Source: Bigelowiella natans CCMP2755 (taxonomy: Eukaryota > Cercozoa > Chlorarachniophyceae). From it: a DNA stretch of 64,000 bases. Position numbers and translations under genes: made by a program. The notes beneath the pieces were generated by a model. The model worked only from the letters and a program-made list of their open reading frames with translations. It was not told the DNA's origin and did no database searches. The stretch covers positions 1 to 64,000 of the forward strand of contig ADNK01000773.1 in the NCBI GenBank assembly GCA_000320545.1. The letters run 5' to 3'. Positions within the stretch are counted from its first letter, which is position 1. Each line of letters opens with the position of its first letter. This document shows, piece by piece, positions 47,975-59,978 of the stretch.

Positions 47975-48043
<69 letters not shown>

Positions 48044-48262
48044 TATTATGAGCAAGCGAATTGTTCGGTGAAAAAGAAGGAAAAGAAGAATATGCTTTCG
48101 TGGTAGTCGTAGCTTGTAGGAGTAGGGGTCCTCAATGAGGAGGCAATGGTAGTAGATCGATCGGTTACTACTACATCGTAAGTTGAGTTGTTCTCGTAAT
48201 CATCCCTTCTAAGCCCAGATAAGACAGCACGAATGGCAGGTTGCATCTCGGCACTTTTCTGC

Positions 48263-48294
<32 letters not shown>

Positions 48295-48677
48295 ATGGTG
48301 CTGCTGCTGCTGCTGGTATGAGTGCGAGAGATCATGCTTTATCACGGTAAACAGGGTAAAAGCAAGAAGAGAAGAAAGACAACAAGATAGATCAGAGAAA
48401 TATCAATTACGATGATTTCATGTGAATAGTAAGTGGAGAATCTACTATATCACCTTTGTTCTCTGCTTATCTCCACCGTCACCTCTCCCTCCTTTCATCT
48501 CCTCGTCAAATAGTAGTCCGCACACCAGCCGTTGCCGCTGAAGTGGGAGGGGTAGAAATTAAAAACGGGGGGAGGGGGGGGGGATAGTGAGTGAGATATG
48601 TCTCTAGATGATGGGGAGAGTGCTGAGTAGAACTTTTAAGAAGAAAGTGGTGATTGAGCGGTTGCTCACTCATGCTA

Positions 48678-48721
<44 letters not shown>

Positions 48722-50518
48722 ACAAGACGAAGAAAAACAAGAACAAGACTGCTCGATGTCCTATGTACTAAGGTACCAAGCTGATATTCCGTGCTCCTCC
48801 TCCTCCTCCACCGCCTCCTCCTCCTGCTCCCGCCCCCCCTAGTCCTGGTCTTCGATCGTTTTTTTTGTTATTAAAGTTCTGTCGGAACGCTTGCTTCTCA
48901 GCTTCTGAGAGCGTGTAGTGCGGTCCCAAGTCCGGTAGTTCAAATGCAGGATCCGGCTTCTCGCTGGGGGGGAGGAAGATGGGGAGGAGGAAGAGAGGGA
49001 GAGCAATCAATAAACAAACCCCTATCAGCAGGGGGGGGGGGGGGAGATGGGGTAAATTTATGATTCTATCATCATTATAATCTTCGTCTTCTTCTTTTTG
49101 ATGATGATGATGGCAACGACGATAGATGATAATCATTATCATCATCATATGTTTGCAAACAGTCGTCATTCAGACCCTTCTTGATAGGGTGGCAGCTGTC
49201 GTAGCCTCAACACATCTGTGGTAGTAGCAGCAGTATGAAGAAGAAGAAGAAGAAGAAGATGATGATGATGAGAACAATAATGCTGATGATGCTCATTATA
49301 GCAGCCTATTAAATGATGGCGATATAAGCGGCTATGAGGCGAGTTGTAGGCGTAAATGCAGAGTTCTTCCTTACTTTCTATTATCTGCGGAGTGGGGTAC
49401 TTAAAGTAAGAATCCCATGCCTCCCACAAACCTTTGAGAAGAAGAAGAAGAAGAAAAAAAGGTAAAGAGAGGAGGAGGAAGAAGGAGGGGAAGAAGGAGA
49501 TTGATGACGAGGAGAATATTGCAACGTTACAGCTGATTGTCCAGAATTGAGAACACATTTGTTGAAAACTACACTATTGCCAATATCATCCTTTTATATA
49601 TATTAGCCAAGCTGTTGTTGGTATTGCTACTTTTCGGAGTCCATGTTGAACGTGATTTCTTGTTTTTATCCTTCTTCTTCGTAATAGGCTTGTCTTCGTC
49701 CTGCAGATAAATAAATAACATACACGTTCATCATCAACATCAGCAGCATCCTTCCTTACACAATGCCATGCCCTACGGCGGTGAGGTTGAGTCGGAAGGT
49801 AGACAAACATACGATGCCGTCAGCACCGCTACCACCACCATCACCACCATCATCATCACCATCACATAGTTGACAAAAAAAAGTAATAGCACTTGTCATC
49901 ATGATTTGTTGTATCCACCATTGCTCTGCTATCTGAGGCTTGGTCCTTGCTTTTGTCGGTCTTTCCATCGTTCAACCATTGAGTGGCCTGCAAATCAAAT
50001 ATGATTTATAGCAGCAACAACAACATTCAATAATGGTAGAGATTATAAAGGAGGAGGAGGAGGAGGAGGAAGAAGAAGGAAAAAAAATCAGAAAGAAAAA
50101 AGAAAGACGCACACTTTGGATCAGAGAAACTAGAAGGAGAAGAAGGAGGAGGAGGAGGAGGAGGAGGACGACGACGACGATCTAAATCTGTCATCATCGA
50201 TGTTTTCTCTCCAAAAAGACTCTTTCTCGCTATTTTGCGCAAATTGTCTTTTCATAAGCGCACATCTTCTCAGATCGAAAAGAAAACAAAAACTGCTTGA
50301 TGCTACTACTGACCATTTTGTTCTCCATTTCTATCTGGTGAGCACTCATGGCTTTCTTCACAGTCTCCGAGACGTCAACTTCCTCTATTTATCAGAAGTC
50401 AATGTTGATTTTATCAAGTGATGGTGGAACTCAGGACTCACTAAAGGCCATACGTGTTATTATAAATGTACATTATTTGGTGAGTGCCATGATCTAACAT
50501 ATTTGTATGTTATATAAT

Positions 50519-50555
<37 letters not shown>

Positions 50556-50942
50556 TATCATCAAATAGATATATAATTAATCTCACGTATCATGGACAGC
50601 AGCTGCTTGGCCGAGAGTATCTCAACATTTGATGTTTTCTCGCTCTCTGTCGGACAAAGAACAGTTGTAAGTAAAATAGTAGAAGCAGCAGCAGCAATCC
50701 ACATGATCATCATCATTCTTCCATTACACCTTTTGTAGGAGGAGGACCACAACACGGGTTCTCCCCATCTAGCTACCAATTCTTCATAATTAGTTCAAAT
50801 ATTTTCGCCGCCATTCTTCTTCTTCATCATCATCATCATTACTATTAGCATCATTATTATCATTTACGCTGTAGCACACGAACGGGTGTCGTTTTACCAG
50901 GAATCACTCTCATCAGCTTCTCTTGGATTTTCAATCCCTGAG

Positions 50943-50973
<31 letters not shown>

Positions 50974-53439
50974 CAGAGGAAGAAGAAGAAGTAGTAGTAG
51001 CAGTAGTAGCAGAAAGAATGATGTTGTGCATATAGTGAGATGTGATACGATCGAGATATGATAACTTTTCCATGCTCAGTAGTAGATGAAGTAGCAACAA
51101 GCACTCCATGTTCTCAAGAATAATAATAATAATTAAAATAATAATAATCATCATCATATAGGCCAAGGAAGACCCCCAAGCCCTGGCTGCTACAAACACA
51201 CTAAGAGAGAGCGGCTAACAGCGTGTACTCATCAAGAGCGTAATGGTGCGCCATTATGATGAGGTGTCGTACCCTTTCCTTAGCAGCTTTCAGCATATTC
51301 TGCAATTCCACCAACGCTGTTGACAATTCCTAGTAGCAACACGAATTGACGAATCGATTCATATGGTGTGCGTGTTGGGGGGAGGGGGGGGGGGGGGGTT
51401 GAACACGTGACGGAGCTACCGTATCCTGTTTGATCTCAGCCTTATAACTGCTACCTCTCCCATGCTTGTTATTCTTATTTTCGTTGTTGTTGTTGTTGTC
51501 GTCGTTGTTGCAGTATCATCTACCTCTACATCTAAATCTACTTATGCATCACAGGCAATTGTGTTTATGATTATCATCATTATTATGATCATCATGAGCA
51601 GTTGTAGTAGTAGCAGCAGCAGTAGTAGTGGTAGTGGTAGTAGTAGTAGCAGTAGGACCTCTAGTGATAGGTTGTCTAGATTCTTCCTTCCACGGTCAGT
51701 CACAAGCTTGAGGCTGGGGGTCGGTTCAAGCGAGAACAGCTACGTGGCCGTTGGCGCATCATCATCATCATCATCATCATCAGCGTCATCGTCGTCGTCG
51801 TAGAGCAAGCAGTAGCAGCCGTAGTTGTTGCGGTAATAGAGGGGTAGAATAATAACAAGACACAATATTGTCAGCCGAGGAAAGAGGGAGATAATTTAAT
51901 TTAAAGGAAGAAAGAAAGAGATTTGAGAGGAGGAGGAGGAGGAGGAGGAGGGGGGAGGTCCTTTTTCTTATGGATGGCGGTTGGTTTATGAGTGGGAACT
52001 GCACGATGTTTGTGGTCGATGCTGCAGTGTGAGTAAGTAGTAACCTTGATGTCAAAGTTGGTTATTTCATTTCTCACTGCTCGCTCTATCTGTCTCTCGC
52101 TCTCGACGGAAGATCCTGATGTGCACACGATGCGGATGATGGAAGTACGAAATTAGCAATACTATTCCTGGCGCATAATTAGTGGCTTCGTTCTTAAAAA
52201 CAACATATCCATGATTTTCTAAGTAACCTCTGTCAAGAGGAGGCATATTTGAATATCTGCCACTTTGTGCACCTACTAGCATATTTATGCACTGCATCGG
52301 CTGCTGTTCAGAATATGGAAGGGGGAGGGAAGCTTGATGGGAGCAAGCTCTTTGCTTGATGACCACACCACGTTTTTATTTCTGTACGACTACATAGTTG
52401 CAAGAGTACGTTGCACTTAATGGAACCGTACCTCCTCGTCGTTCTGCCTTCGTCAAACCTTCGACGCCCAAGAATTTGCATCGGCTTGGGGTGCGGCTGT
52501 GCACAAAGATAGATCGTTGTCAGGTAAACTTCTTATTACACCTTTGGCATCTTACTAGATGATGAGTGGTGGTGGATATTGATCAAGGTCGTTGTTCGAC
52601 AGACCTCAATCTCTTCAGCCTGATCTTGATAGGCGCCCCCCCCCCGATATTGTACATTTGAAAACCTCCCGACAGCAATCGAGGCATATTATCCACCTCC
52701 TTTATGTCGAAACCGCCGCTAGGTATCAATGGTGGAGAGCCCGTATCCTCGGGAAGTAATGACCCATCTGTTTATTATCACAATAATTCATCCATCCGTC
52801 CTCAGACTACTCGTAAGATGATCGTCCATCCCAAGTGAATCATATCATGTACATGTAATTTTTGCAGCGACAACCTGAAAAGCCTGCATCCCGCAAGTGC
52901 TCCCGACGCTTGGCCTCAGAGCTTCTGTTAACAATAAACAAAATAATTAATTATTCTACATCTTATCTTCAGCCCTCCTTCTCCTCCCTCCTTACACCGC
53001 AGCAACGGAAAGAAAACGTGTTTGTGACTAACCTTGTTGTTCGACGTCCTCTTCCACCAACATTATCTGATATTCCAGATGATGTCCCAGCAGCACTTCC
53101 ATCCTTCTCGTCTGGATTCAACCAATCGTCATCCAATACCCCATCTCTTTCACCCTCAGTTCCGGGCAACAGCCGTCCTATCTTGCTGCTGTCATCAGCC
53201 ATAATCTCGGCGAGAATGTCTGCAGCAATTGAAATGCTGTTGTTAAAAGTGCCCTACTCTGTCTCATGAATGCGGAAAGTGATGTTGGGTATGTAAAAAG
53301 CCGGTTGAAAACAAATATACAAAGACGAAGTGTTCGGCAACAATTATACCATCCATGACTGCGAGATCCACAAGTAGTCCCCAGCTGGTGGATTATTTAT
53401 GTGCGGTGGCCTTATTGATCGTAAAAGATTGGTACCGAC
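45216..53439 (-). CDS. large orphan protein with about 30 exons, partly coiled coil
   Basis: Phase-consistent exons: 53350-53439, 53033-53253, 52875-52924, 52605-52767, 52432-52496, 52277-52303, 52045-52115, 51659-51739, about 51418-51450, 51273-51329, 50898-50937, 50587-50646, 50314-50384, 49919-49987, 49631-49700, 49375-49431, 49176-49215, 48777-48963, 48454-48537, 48175-about 48300, 47897-47949, (47660-47700 uncertain), 47460-47498, 47188-47246, 46743-46800, 46513-46597, 46316-46366, 45841-45916, 45499-45658, 45216-45269 (TAG). The first exon is missing. I recognise no family. Visible: acidic/Ser/Gly-rich N-terminal part, an Arg/Glu/Ala helical stretch, a poly-Gly run encoded by (GGA)n (near 48800), Leu/Gln/Ala coiled coils (51273-51329, 46513-46597) and a basic C-terminus. 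It might be two genes, since no intermediate exon proves continuity near 50000-50310, but the phases join directly. Nearly every intron carries a microsatellite. Confidence 0.65.
45371..45427. repeat. (TC)n(TG)n compound microsatellite
   Basis: Lies in the last intron of the 30-exon orphan. Confidence 0.95.
46388..46437. repeat. (CATCAC)n hexanucleotide array
   Basis: About eight CATCAC/CATCAT units in an intron of the 30-exon orphan. Confidence 0.9.
47125..47169. repeat. (GAT)n microsatellite
   Basis: About 14 units in an intron; a second (GAT)n lies at 47421-47458. Confidence 0.9.
47855..48037. repeat. (TA)n and (CA)n arrays flanking a 53-bp exon
   Basis: Exon 47897-47949 has a (TA)n array 4 bases after its donor (47855-47891) and (CA)n plus (TA)n arrays upstream (47976-48037). 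Confidence 0.9.
48681..48719. repeat. (GA)n microsatellite
   Basis: About 19 units in an intron of the 30-exon orphan. Confidence 0.95.
50520..50551. repeat. (AT)n microsatellite
   Basis: About 16 units in an intron, about 36 bases from a donor. Confidence 0.95.
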
Positions 53440-54489
53440 CTTTAAGTGTGAAACATCAAATTAGACCCAAACAGGTAAGGGAAAAAAGTTCAAAGGGATT
53501 CTAGCAGCTCAAATGATAAAAGCCGTGCAGTAATCAGTTTCGAGAGCTGAATAAATAAACGCCAGCAGCTCTCGGAAGCGGGGAGGGGGGCACTCAACGG
53601 ATCCATTACGTAATCATCGTAATCAAGACGAATTTAACATTCTGTCCAGGTTGCTGCATTGTGATCAGGATAAATTTTTCGAATTGAAAAGTCGGGGAGG
53701 GGGGGGGGAGGTAACCAACCTCCTCCGCGCTGGAAAGTGGCGCTAAAGACGAGCCAGCTTTCTCACGTATTCAGACAAATTATAGTCGATATTCCTCCGA
53801 TATATTGCGCTACATACATTTTCGGAATCGGATGTTCACCTTACGACTATCCGTGTGGTTTTCTCAGGTCACGATACTAAATAATCATAAACACTGGCAA
53901 AACTTCGGATTTGAATAAAGAAACCTCTCATATCGATAACGATATTGTTCACAATTTTGAACCCAACATCGAAGAAACATCTACTAAATATTGTCTTAAA
54001 ATTAGAATGAATTCTCGACAACACTTGAATAATTTTGAAAGCAGGGTCGACGTCACGAGTGCTTGTGTTTTTTAGGAGTAGCCGTAAATGCCTGTTTATC
54101 CTTGTCGCAGGATAAAAATACCTTGTATCTTAATTCAGAATCTCTTCCTGCACGTCAGCATCACGCATCTGGTGGGGGGTGGGCGGGGAGGAACGGAGGG
54201 CTGAAGATACTCGTTTCATGAGACTCATTATGCTATTATTGACATGTTGTTTAATAGATACGGTGTCATATCAGGTCGTGCCGGGTTATCCGTGATGGGA
54301 CAGGACTCATCTTCGATGCTGCCAATGTAAACGCTTTATTTATGCTAAACGCGATGGCATGCTTTAATGGCTGGATCGGATTAACACTAGCTTTTGCACA
54401 AAAATTGTCCATTGTCCTAATCGCAATGCCTGTCATAATGATTAACAGATGGCTGGACTCAGACGGAGGCCTAAAGCCAGAGACAACAG
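53440..54489. other. divergent region holding the unresolved 5' ends of two genes
   Basis: The first exon of the 30-exon orphan (minus) and the first exon of the BSD gene (plus) should lie here. An ATG-initiated plus piece near 54296-54329 and a minus ATG near 53670 are candidates, but neither joins in phase. G-runs occur near 53580 and 53697. Confidence 0.4.
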
Positions 54490-55827
54490 AAAAAATCCAG
54501 GAGGTATGCCATTGAGAACTCTGTTTTAATTGGTGAAGGTGAATCTGAGGAGTGTCTTGGCCATAATTTTCCAAAGCTATCTAAATCGGAAGACTCGGTT
54601 CTTGTACAACATCCACACTGGAAAGGGTCCTTCTCTATCGACGATATGACGTTTGAGGTATTGTAATTTTTATTGCGAGCCACCTTTGAAAACAAGTAAC
54701 ATTTCTAAATCCAAGATGAATTAGGTCGAGTTGCAGCAGTGCTATTTTAGCACATAACACTAATATCACTCATCGAAATTGATACTACTAAACAGGACCT
54801 GCAAGCAATCTCAATTGCTTGTCTCGAAAATGATTCGGATCTGAAGGGACTGTACGATAAGCTGGTTCCTGGCATCGTATCGCAGACAACCTTTTGGACG
54901 TCATACCTCTCGCATGTTGAGTATTTCCTCAAGATTGACCAGGAAGGGGAGGCCGGAGGGAGAGAGTCAGATGCAAACCTGGAGACCGCTGAGATAATAC
55001 TGTCGGAGGACAAAGAAAAAGAAAATGATGAAAATTCGCACAGCAGCAGCAATGAAAAGAAGAACAGCAATTTGAAAGCTGGTGTTGCTACTACTACTAC
55101 TGCTACTACTACTACTAGCATCACCTCCTTGGGTAGCGGCATCAGAAAAGAGGAGATCGCAAGAAGGGAAAGCTCCGTCACTTCTTCTTCGGGTTCCTTG
55201 CCTTCGGGTGATAAATTGCAGTTAGGTGTGACTGCAGCAGCCAATGTTCTTGGTGATGCAAAACTGGCTGCTACTACAACTGCATCAACTAATCATAAGC
55301 TTGGATCGGCGACAGCCCCAGCTGTTCCTACTAGTGGTGGTGCTGTGAATATGGACTCGATGGTGGACAGGATGATTGCTGATAGGTATTAAAGGCGAAA
55401 TAGTTAGATATACCTTCGAAGAAGAGAAAAAAGCATTATCCAGGCCTACGCCGCAAAGTGTGTGTGCTTATGAATTGAGACTTTGCAATCTTTAGGTTGG
55501 AGAGGAAAGCGTTAGAAGGAGCGGAGAAAGTTAAGCGGAAATGGAGGACGAACGATATACCAGCAAAATACATTAGATCAGAGACAGTAACCCAGACGAT
55601 TGTCTATTGCCCAGGTAACATTTTTCACTGCACTGTAAGATACTGCTCTTTTTCTTTGACTAAGCAGAGAATGAGTATTTTCTTCTCACACTTTGTTCTC
55701 TCTTCTGCGTGATAGTGAGAGCTACGTCTGGTTGGATATGCGTGTGGCGCGCTGGTGTTCATGTACGTGTCGCCCCAGACATAGAAGGTATGTATATATG
55801 TAGTGTGATTATTCATTGTTGGTGCTA

Positions 55828-55873
<46 letters not shown>

Positions 55874-55967
55874 CCATACATATGTGCTGCATCGGTTTGT
55901 AGCTCCGACCGTGGCATCGATACCGTACGGGGAGGCCATTGCTGCAATCCAAGAGTACTTACAATAA
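54490..55967 (+). CDS. BSD-domain protein, N-terminus incomplete
   Basis: Exons 54490-54657, 54796-55385, 55496-55614, 55903-55967 (TAA) are in phase. The second exon opens with a BSD domain: helix Leu-Gln-Ala-Ile, then Leu-Val-Pro-Gly-Ile-Val-Ser and the hallmark Phe-Trp-x-x-Tyr followed by Val-Glu-Tyr-Phe. BSD domains occur in TFIIH p62, synapse-associated and DOS2-like proteins; the Leu-Val-Pro-x-x-Val-Ser form is that of the stand-alone BSD family in plants. The rest is low complexity: Glu/Asp/Ser/Asn, a Thr/Ala run, then Lys/Arg-rich. Molecular role unknown. The upstream start is not resolved. The 15-bp gap to the next ATG (55982) raises the possibility that this stop is normally skipped by splicing and the two models are one gene. 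Confidence 0.68.
55830..55871. repeat. (TC)n microsatellite before a 3' splice site
   Basis: Ends about 30 bases before the acceptor of exon 55903-55967. Confidence 0.95.
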
Positions 55968-55981
55968 CAAAGACACTGAAA

Positions 55982-57145
55982 ATGAAGGAGATTAAGACAT
56001 TCCAATATTTGGTGAAGAGATACTCTCGAAACAGAACTTTGAGATTGCTGTTCGGAACAGAAAATAGCGATGGTTTCGTCCTGCGACATGGTTATTATAT
56101 GGCGTTGCCCCGGCAGAAAACCATCACTATTTTCGCGTTGGGCTCCGCAGTCCTTGCCACTTCCCCCTTTCTTTCTTTCACCCTTCCTTCCTTCCTTCCT
56201 TCCTTCCCCCCAATGGCGTACTTCATACGAATCCATTCTCATTCACTGTATCTCAAAAAGGCATGGATCTTGGGTACAACATAGACTCGGCTGGTCGTGC
56301 ACAAGGATAGGTAATACTTTCGGCTGGTTCTCAACAATCTTGAGACTTTCTTTGGGATGCTATGACGAATTATTACCCACTCTAGGAAATTTCACGCTAT
56401 TGGATGAGATCCCGGAGGTCTCCACTCCATACGGTAATTGATATGATACGATGCATGTTCGACTATTCTCTATTGGGCGACTGCATGTGCGATGTGCGTC
56501 AGTGAATGTGTGTGTGTGTGTGTGCCCGCTCATACACCCGTAATCATATTCTCCACTGCTGGTACTTCTTCACACACAACTTGTACAATTCTAAGGGCCA
56601 GGCTTCCTCTGCCATAACGAAAGCACTGGAATATCAAAAGTCCTCCTTGGAGCGTTCGGGGCCGAATGCTATATCCGGCAGAATTACGTATTGCCAACTA
56701 CACCAAAAACTTGGAGATGATACATCCTCCCTGACCCACGCCAAACGCTTTCTCAGGTCAAGTTACGATCTAAGCCAGTGGAAAAAACTATTCCAAATGG
56801 GACTCTTCCTACCAACGCCCATGATATCTCCAAATTGATGCATAATGCAAAGGCAGACGGTACCGCGAGACAGTTCTTGGTGAGCTACACAGCATTATTT
56901 AGCCATTAGTGTTTGTTCGTAATTCTCAATCAATACCCTTCTCTTCCTAGAGCGATGAAGATGAGGAAGAAGATATGCCACACACTGGTTTAGTCATCGG
57001 ACTGTTGCAGGTGAATTTCTATCTCATCAGTGAGCCGTCATATAAATGATAAACACTTTCATTTTATATTTGTGCGAAGACTGTCGGGGTTATGGATGGA
57101 GACTACGGAGAAGAGGATGAAGATGAGGGTGAAAGTTATGAGTAG
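55982..57145 (+). CDS. acidic-tailed orphan protein
   Basis: Exons 55982-56090, 56261-56296, 56386-56433, 56596-56687, 56757-56879, 56951-57010, 57080-57145 (TAG). Phases close throughout. The product is about 177 residues. It begins Met-Lys-Glu-Ile-Lys, has an ordered centre (Leu-Leu-Asp-Glu-Ile-Pro-Glu-Val; Leu-Leu-Gly-Ala-Phe-Gly-Ala-Glu-Cys) and ends in two Glu/Asp runs separated by a hydrophobic Gly-Leu-Val-Ile-Gly-Leu-Leu. I know no family. The second exon's donor (GTGCAC at 56297) is weak, and other donors there change the frame. It may be the 3' part of the BSD gene. Confidence 0.55.
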
Positions 57146-58449
57146 AATAGTAGCAAAGGGATTATTCTCGAATTAGAATCGGCATGATGGACTGCATGGT
57201 GTAGCATCATCGAGGATAGATCCAAAATATTACGTATTATCGTTCACGTTTGCTTCTTTTTCGAGCTCGACAGTACTGCACAAGCCTAGACGCACGCAAG
57301 TACGATACATACTTGAAACATATGGTACAATTCGTACGCGAACCACAGCGTTTGCACACAACTGCTAAGCACACGCATGCACATTATCATCATGCTATGC
57401 AAGCGTTAGCATGCTTGGACAACAATCTTACATTAAAAAGTGAGGCGAGTAGGCTGCAATAATGCCAAACATTCTTTGCGCCTGTGCTGACAGTGAGAGC
57501 TATACATGTGTGCGTACGTGCATGATCGAATCTACGTATATACGTACTATAGCACATGTATAAACGTAACATGTGTCTATTATATGTGCATGACTTAGCA
57601 TATCTAGATATGCTAGCTAGCTAGGCTCATTTGACAAATAAAATCTGGCATATTCGCTGTAGCAAATAGAGAGTAGCGTAGAGAGGTCCGAGCCAGCACT
57701 GCGGTACAAGTTCGTACACTTGGTGACCGACTGGTGGATTGAGTCAATCTAGCAATGCCTAGCTAATCTTTGTATAAATGTCATTTTCTACGCTATGTGA
57801 TGTGCGGTATGCATGATTTTTTTAATATAGTTTGCGAAGCTTGACAGATTGAAGCACACTAAATGTAAACACACGGTGTAGATCATTTGCTTTCTTGCCC
57901 ATTGCACACCACACATCAACGCTGCTTGAGTAATCAGCTCGTCACGTACTGCCACGCACAGTGATGCGCGACGACGAAACGAAACGATTGACTAAGCTTG
58001 CGATGAGAAGGAAACACGCACTGCTGCGCGAAATGCGCGCCATTCAAGACCGAAACAACATGCATTTGATATTGCATGAAACACATCATACACGGAGACC
58101 AACAGATTCAACATTAGCGCTGTAGCCGCATATGAGGATGACCATTGAGCAAATCCAATTTGATTCATTATATCCGTCTTACAGTGTAGCTATATGGCGA
58201 TTGTGCTACTGTCATACATATATGCACACATGTGCACACAACATATATGCATTGTGTCTAGTATACAATTCTAGCAGACAACCGCACTGCACCGCACGAT
58301 GTGAAAGGAGAATGTAGTTGATGCTGCCCAGCCACTCTCTTGCTGATTTCCGTGTGCTTATACACACACACAGATACACACATCCACCCACACACACACA
58401 CACACACACATATATTTACATATAATATAATGCGTCCTATGTTCCTCGT
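57146..58449. other. spacer between convergent genes, palindromic words
   Basis: No exon. Holds TATCTAGATATGCTAGCTAGCTAGGC near 57600-57625, GCATGCACA and TACGTACGT words and a (CA)n run near 58386-58410. Confidence 0.6.
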
Positions 58450-59567
58450 TCACATTGTTGGGCAATAATTTAGGAGATTGTTACCGTACTTTACGAGCTT
58501 TGACGGCACTCGAGACCACCCAACTGCCGTCGACGACGAGTTGACCTCGTCATCCAGAGCATCGATTTGCGGAATCCAATTGAGCAGCACATTGACAGTG
58601 TGCCCCCCAGGCGTATACTGTCGGCGTTTATCCGGATCACGTATTTGGTTCTTTTCTGACCGAAAATCGTCAACTATTCCCACAAAGGGACAAGCATCAA
58701 GGGATTCAAGGTAGTCAACATCTTCCGAATCATCAGTGCATTTCATGAAGACGATTGGAGTTTCCTCTGCACGTCGCCCTGCTCGAGTATCAACTAATTC
58801 TCGAAATTCGGTGAGAGAACGGTCGTTAGGAGTGCCATCTGTTGCTATTACGATAACCTTTTTTGACCCTTCTTTGTGATCAACAAGAACTTCCTTCAGT
58901 CGCGTGTAAAGGGGCGTCGATCCATTGGGATCATCATTGAAGTATCTTCGCACTTTGGTATGATGAGCACATTTCGTGCATGAGGACGATTAAGTCCAAT
59001 AAGGTCGACACCGTTCTCGTCAAAGCACTGTGCTAATTCAACAGCAACTTCCAAATAATATTTGAGTTCGTCCCACCTCCGAATGACGGAGAGCCCTGTT
59101 TTGGCTTTGATGCGCCTTGCTTCTTTCTTTGGGATCGAATGCTTCTTCAACTCCATTCCCATGGAACCACTATCATCAATAATGAAAATTATATCGCGAC
59201 CTGAAAGCTTGTGTAGATGCTCTGAGAGGTAGAAAGGAATCTCATTTTTGCGAACGAATTCCTGCAATTTTGTTAACTTGTCGCGGGAGGTCAGGCTCTT
59301 CTCTTCAGGATTGAAATGAGGATATAGATCGAGTAGCTTCGATGGTGAAACGTCATTTTTGGTATCTTCGTCAAGAAGTTGAAGAGGGGGCGCACTAGGG
59401 AGAAGGGTAGTGCATGACGTCCCCGTTCTCATTTCCTGCCGTCTTCGCTCTCCTTTGATTTTTTTGTTGCGTGACTCTCTGCTGCCACTGGCGTCGAATG
59501 CTACATCTGCAAAGTATCTTTTCCGGCTCTTCGGTGCTTGTATCGACCCTGCCGGCAATTCCATCAT
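58450..59567 (-). CDS. VWA-domain protein with an apparent frameshift
   Basis: Two frames cover one protein: 59567 down to about 58950, then 58953 down to 58450 (TGA). The N-terminal 70 residues are basic and disordered. The VWA domain starts Ile-Ile-Phe-Ile-Ile-Asp-Asp-Ser-Gly-Ser-Met (MIDAS Asp-x-Ser-x-Ser kept) and continues with Arg-Trp-Asp-Glu-Leu-Lys, Gly-Val-Asp-Leu-Ile-Gly-Leu-Asn-Arg, then in the other frame Pro-Asn-Gly-Ser-Thr-Pro-Leu, Ala-Thr-Asp-Gly-Thr-Pro, Met-Lys-Cys-Thr-Asp-Asp and Asp-Asp-Phe-Arg-Ser-Glu. This is the intracellular eukaryotic family with the tail Leu-Leu-x-x-Ile-x-x-Ile-Asp-x-Leu-Asp-Asp. The shift at 58950 removes no conserved residue, so one missing base in the assembly is the simplest reading; a real mutation or a 35-bp intron are alternatives. 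An acceptor (TTTCAG) just before the start suggests an upstream exon. Confidence 0.75.
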
Positions 59568-59978
59568 GGGTTTTATCGATCTGAAACCTTGGGGGGAGAG
59601 GCAGGCTAACAAGAATCGTCGTCGAAGATTGTTCTTTGAGCATACAAGCACACACATAATATGTGTATTCACCTAAATTTAACCAAGGGCTCTTTTCTGT
59701 TCATCCAATAATAACCCAATAATTTCACCTAAAATGGACCTGATTCTCATTCTAATTGTGGAGAGGAGGAAGCTGCTGACTAAGCCAGTCTGACCTGAGT
59801 GACTTTAGGCGAAATCAAAGGGGATTACGAGTGTGGACTTTCAGGCAATTCTCGGCCGTAGTTCTTCCGATGTATTGATCGGAGGATATCAGCAACAGAA
59901 ACAACAATGATCAGTGCTGTTGCTCCAGCCCACGAGCTCGAGGCTCAAAGGGCACATAAAAATCGCGATACGAACTAA

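Noticed and set aside
58918-58952. A 35-bp intron in the VWA gene to repair the frame
   Set aside because: It would delete residues that match the family spacing and has a poor donor and tract; a one-base shift is simpler.
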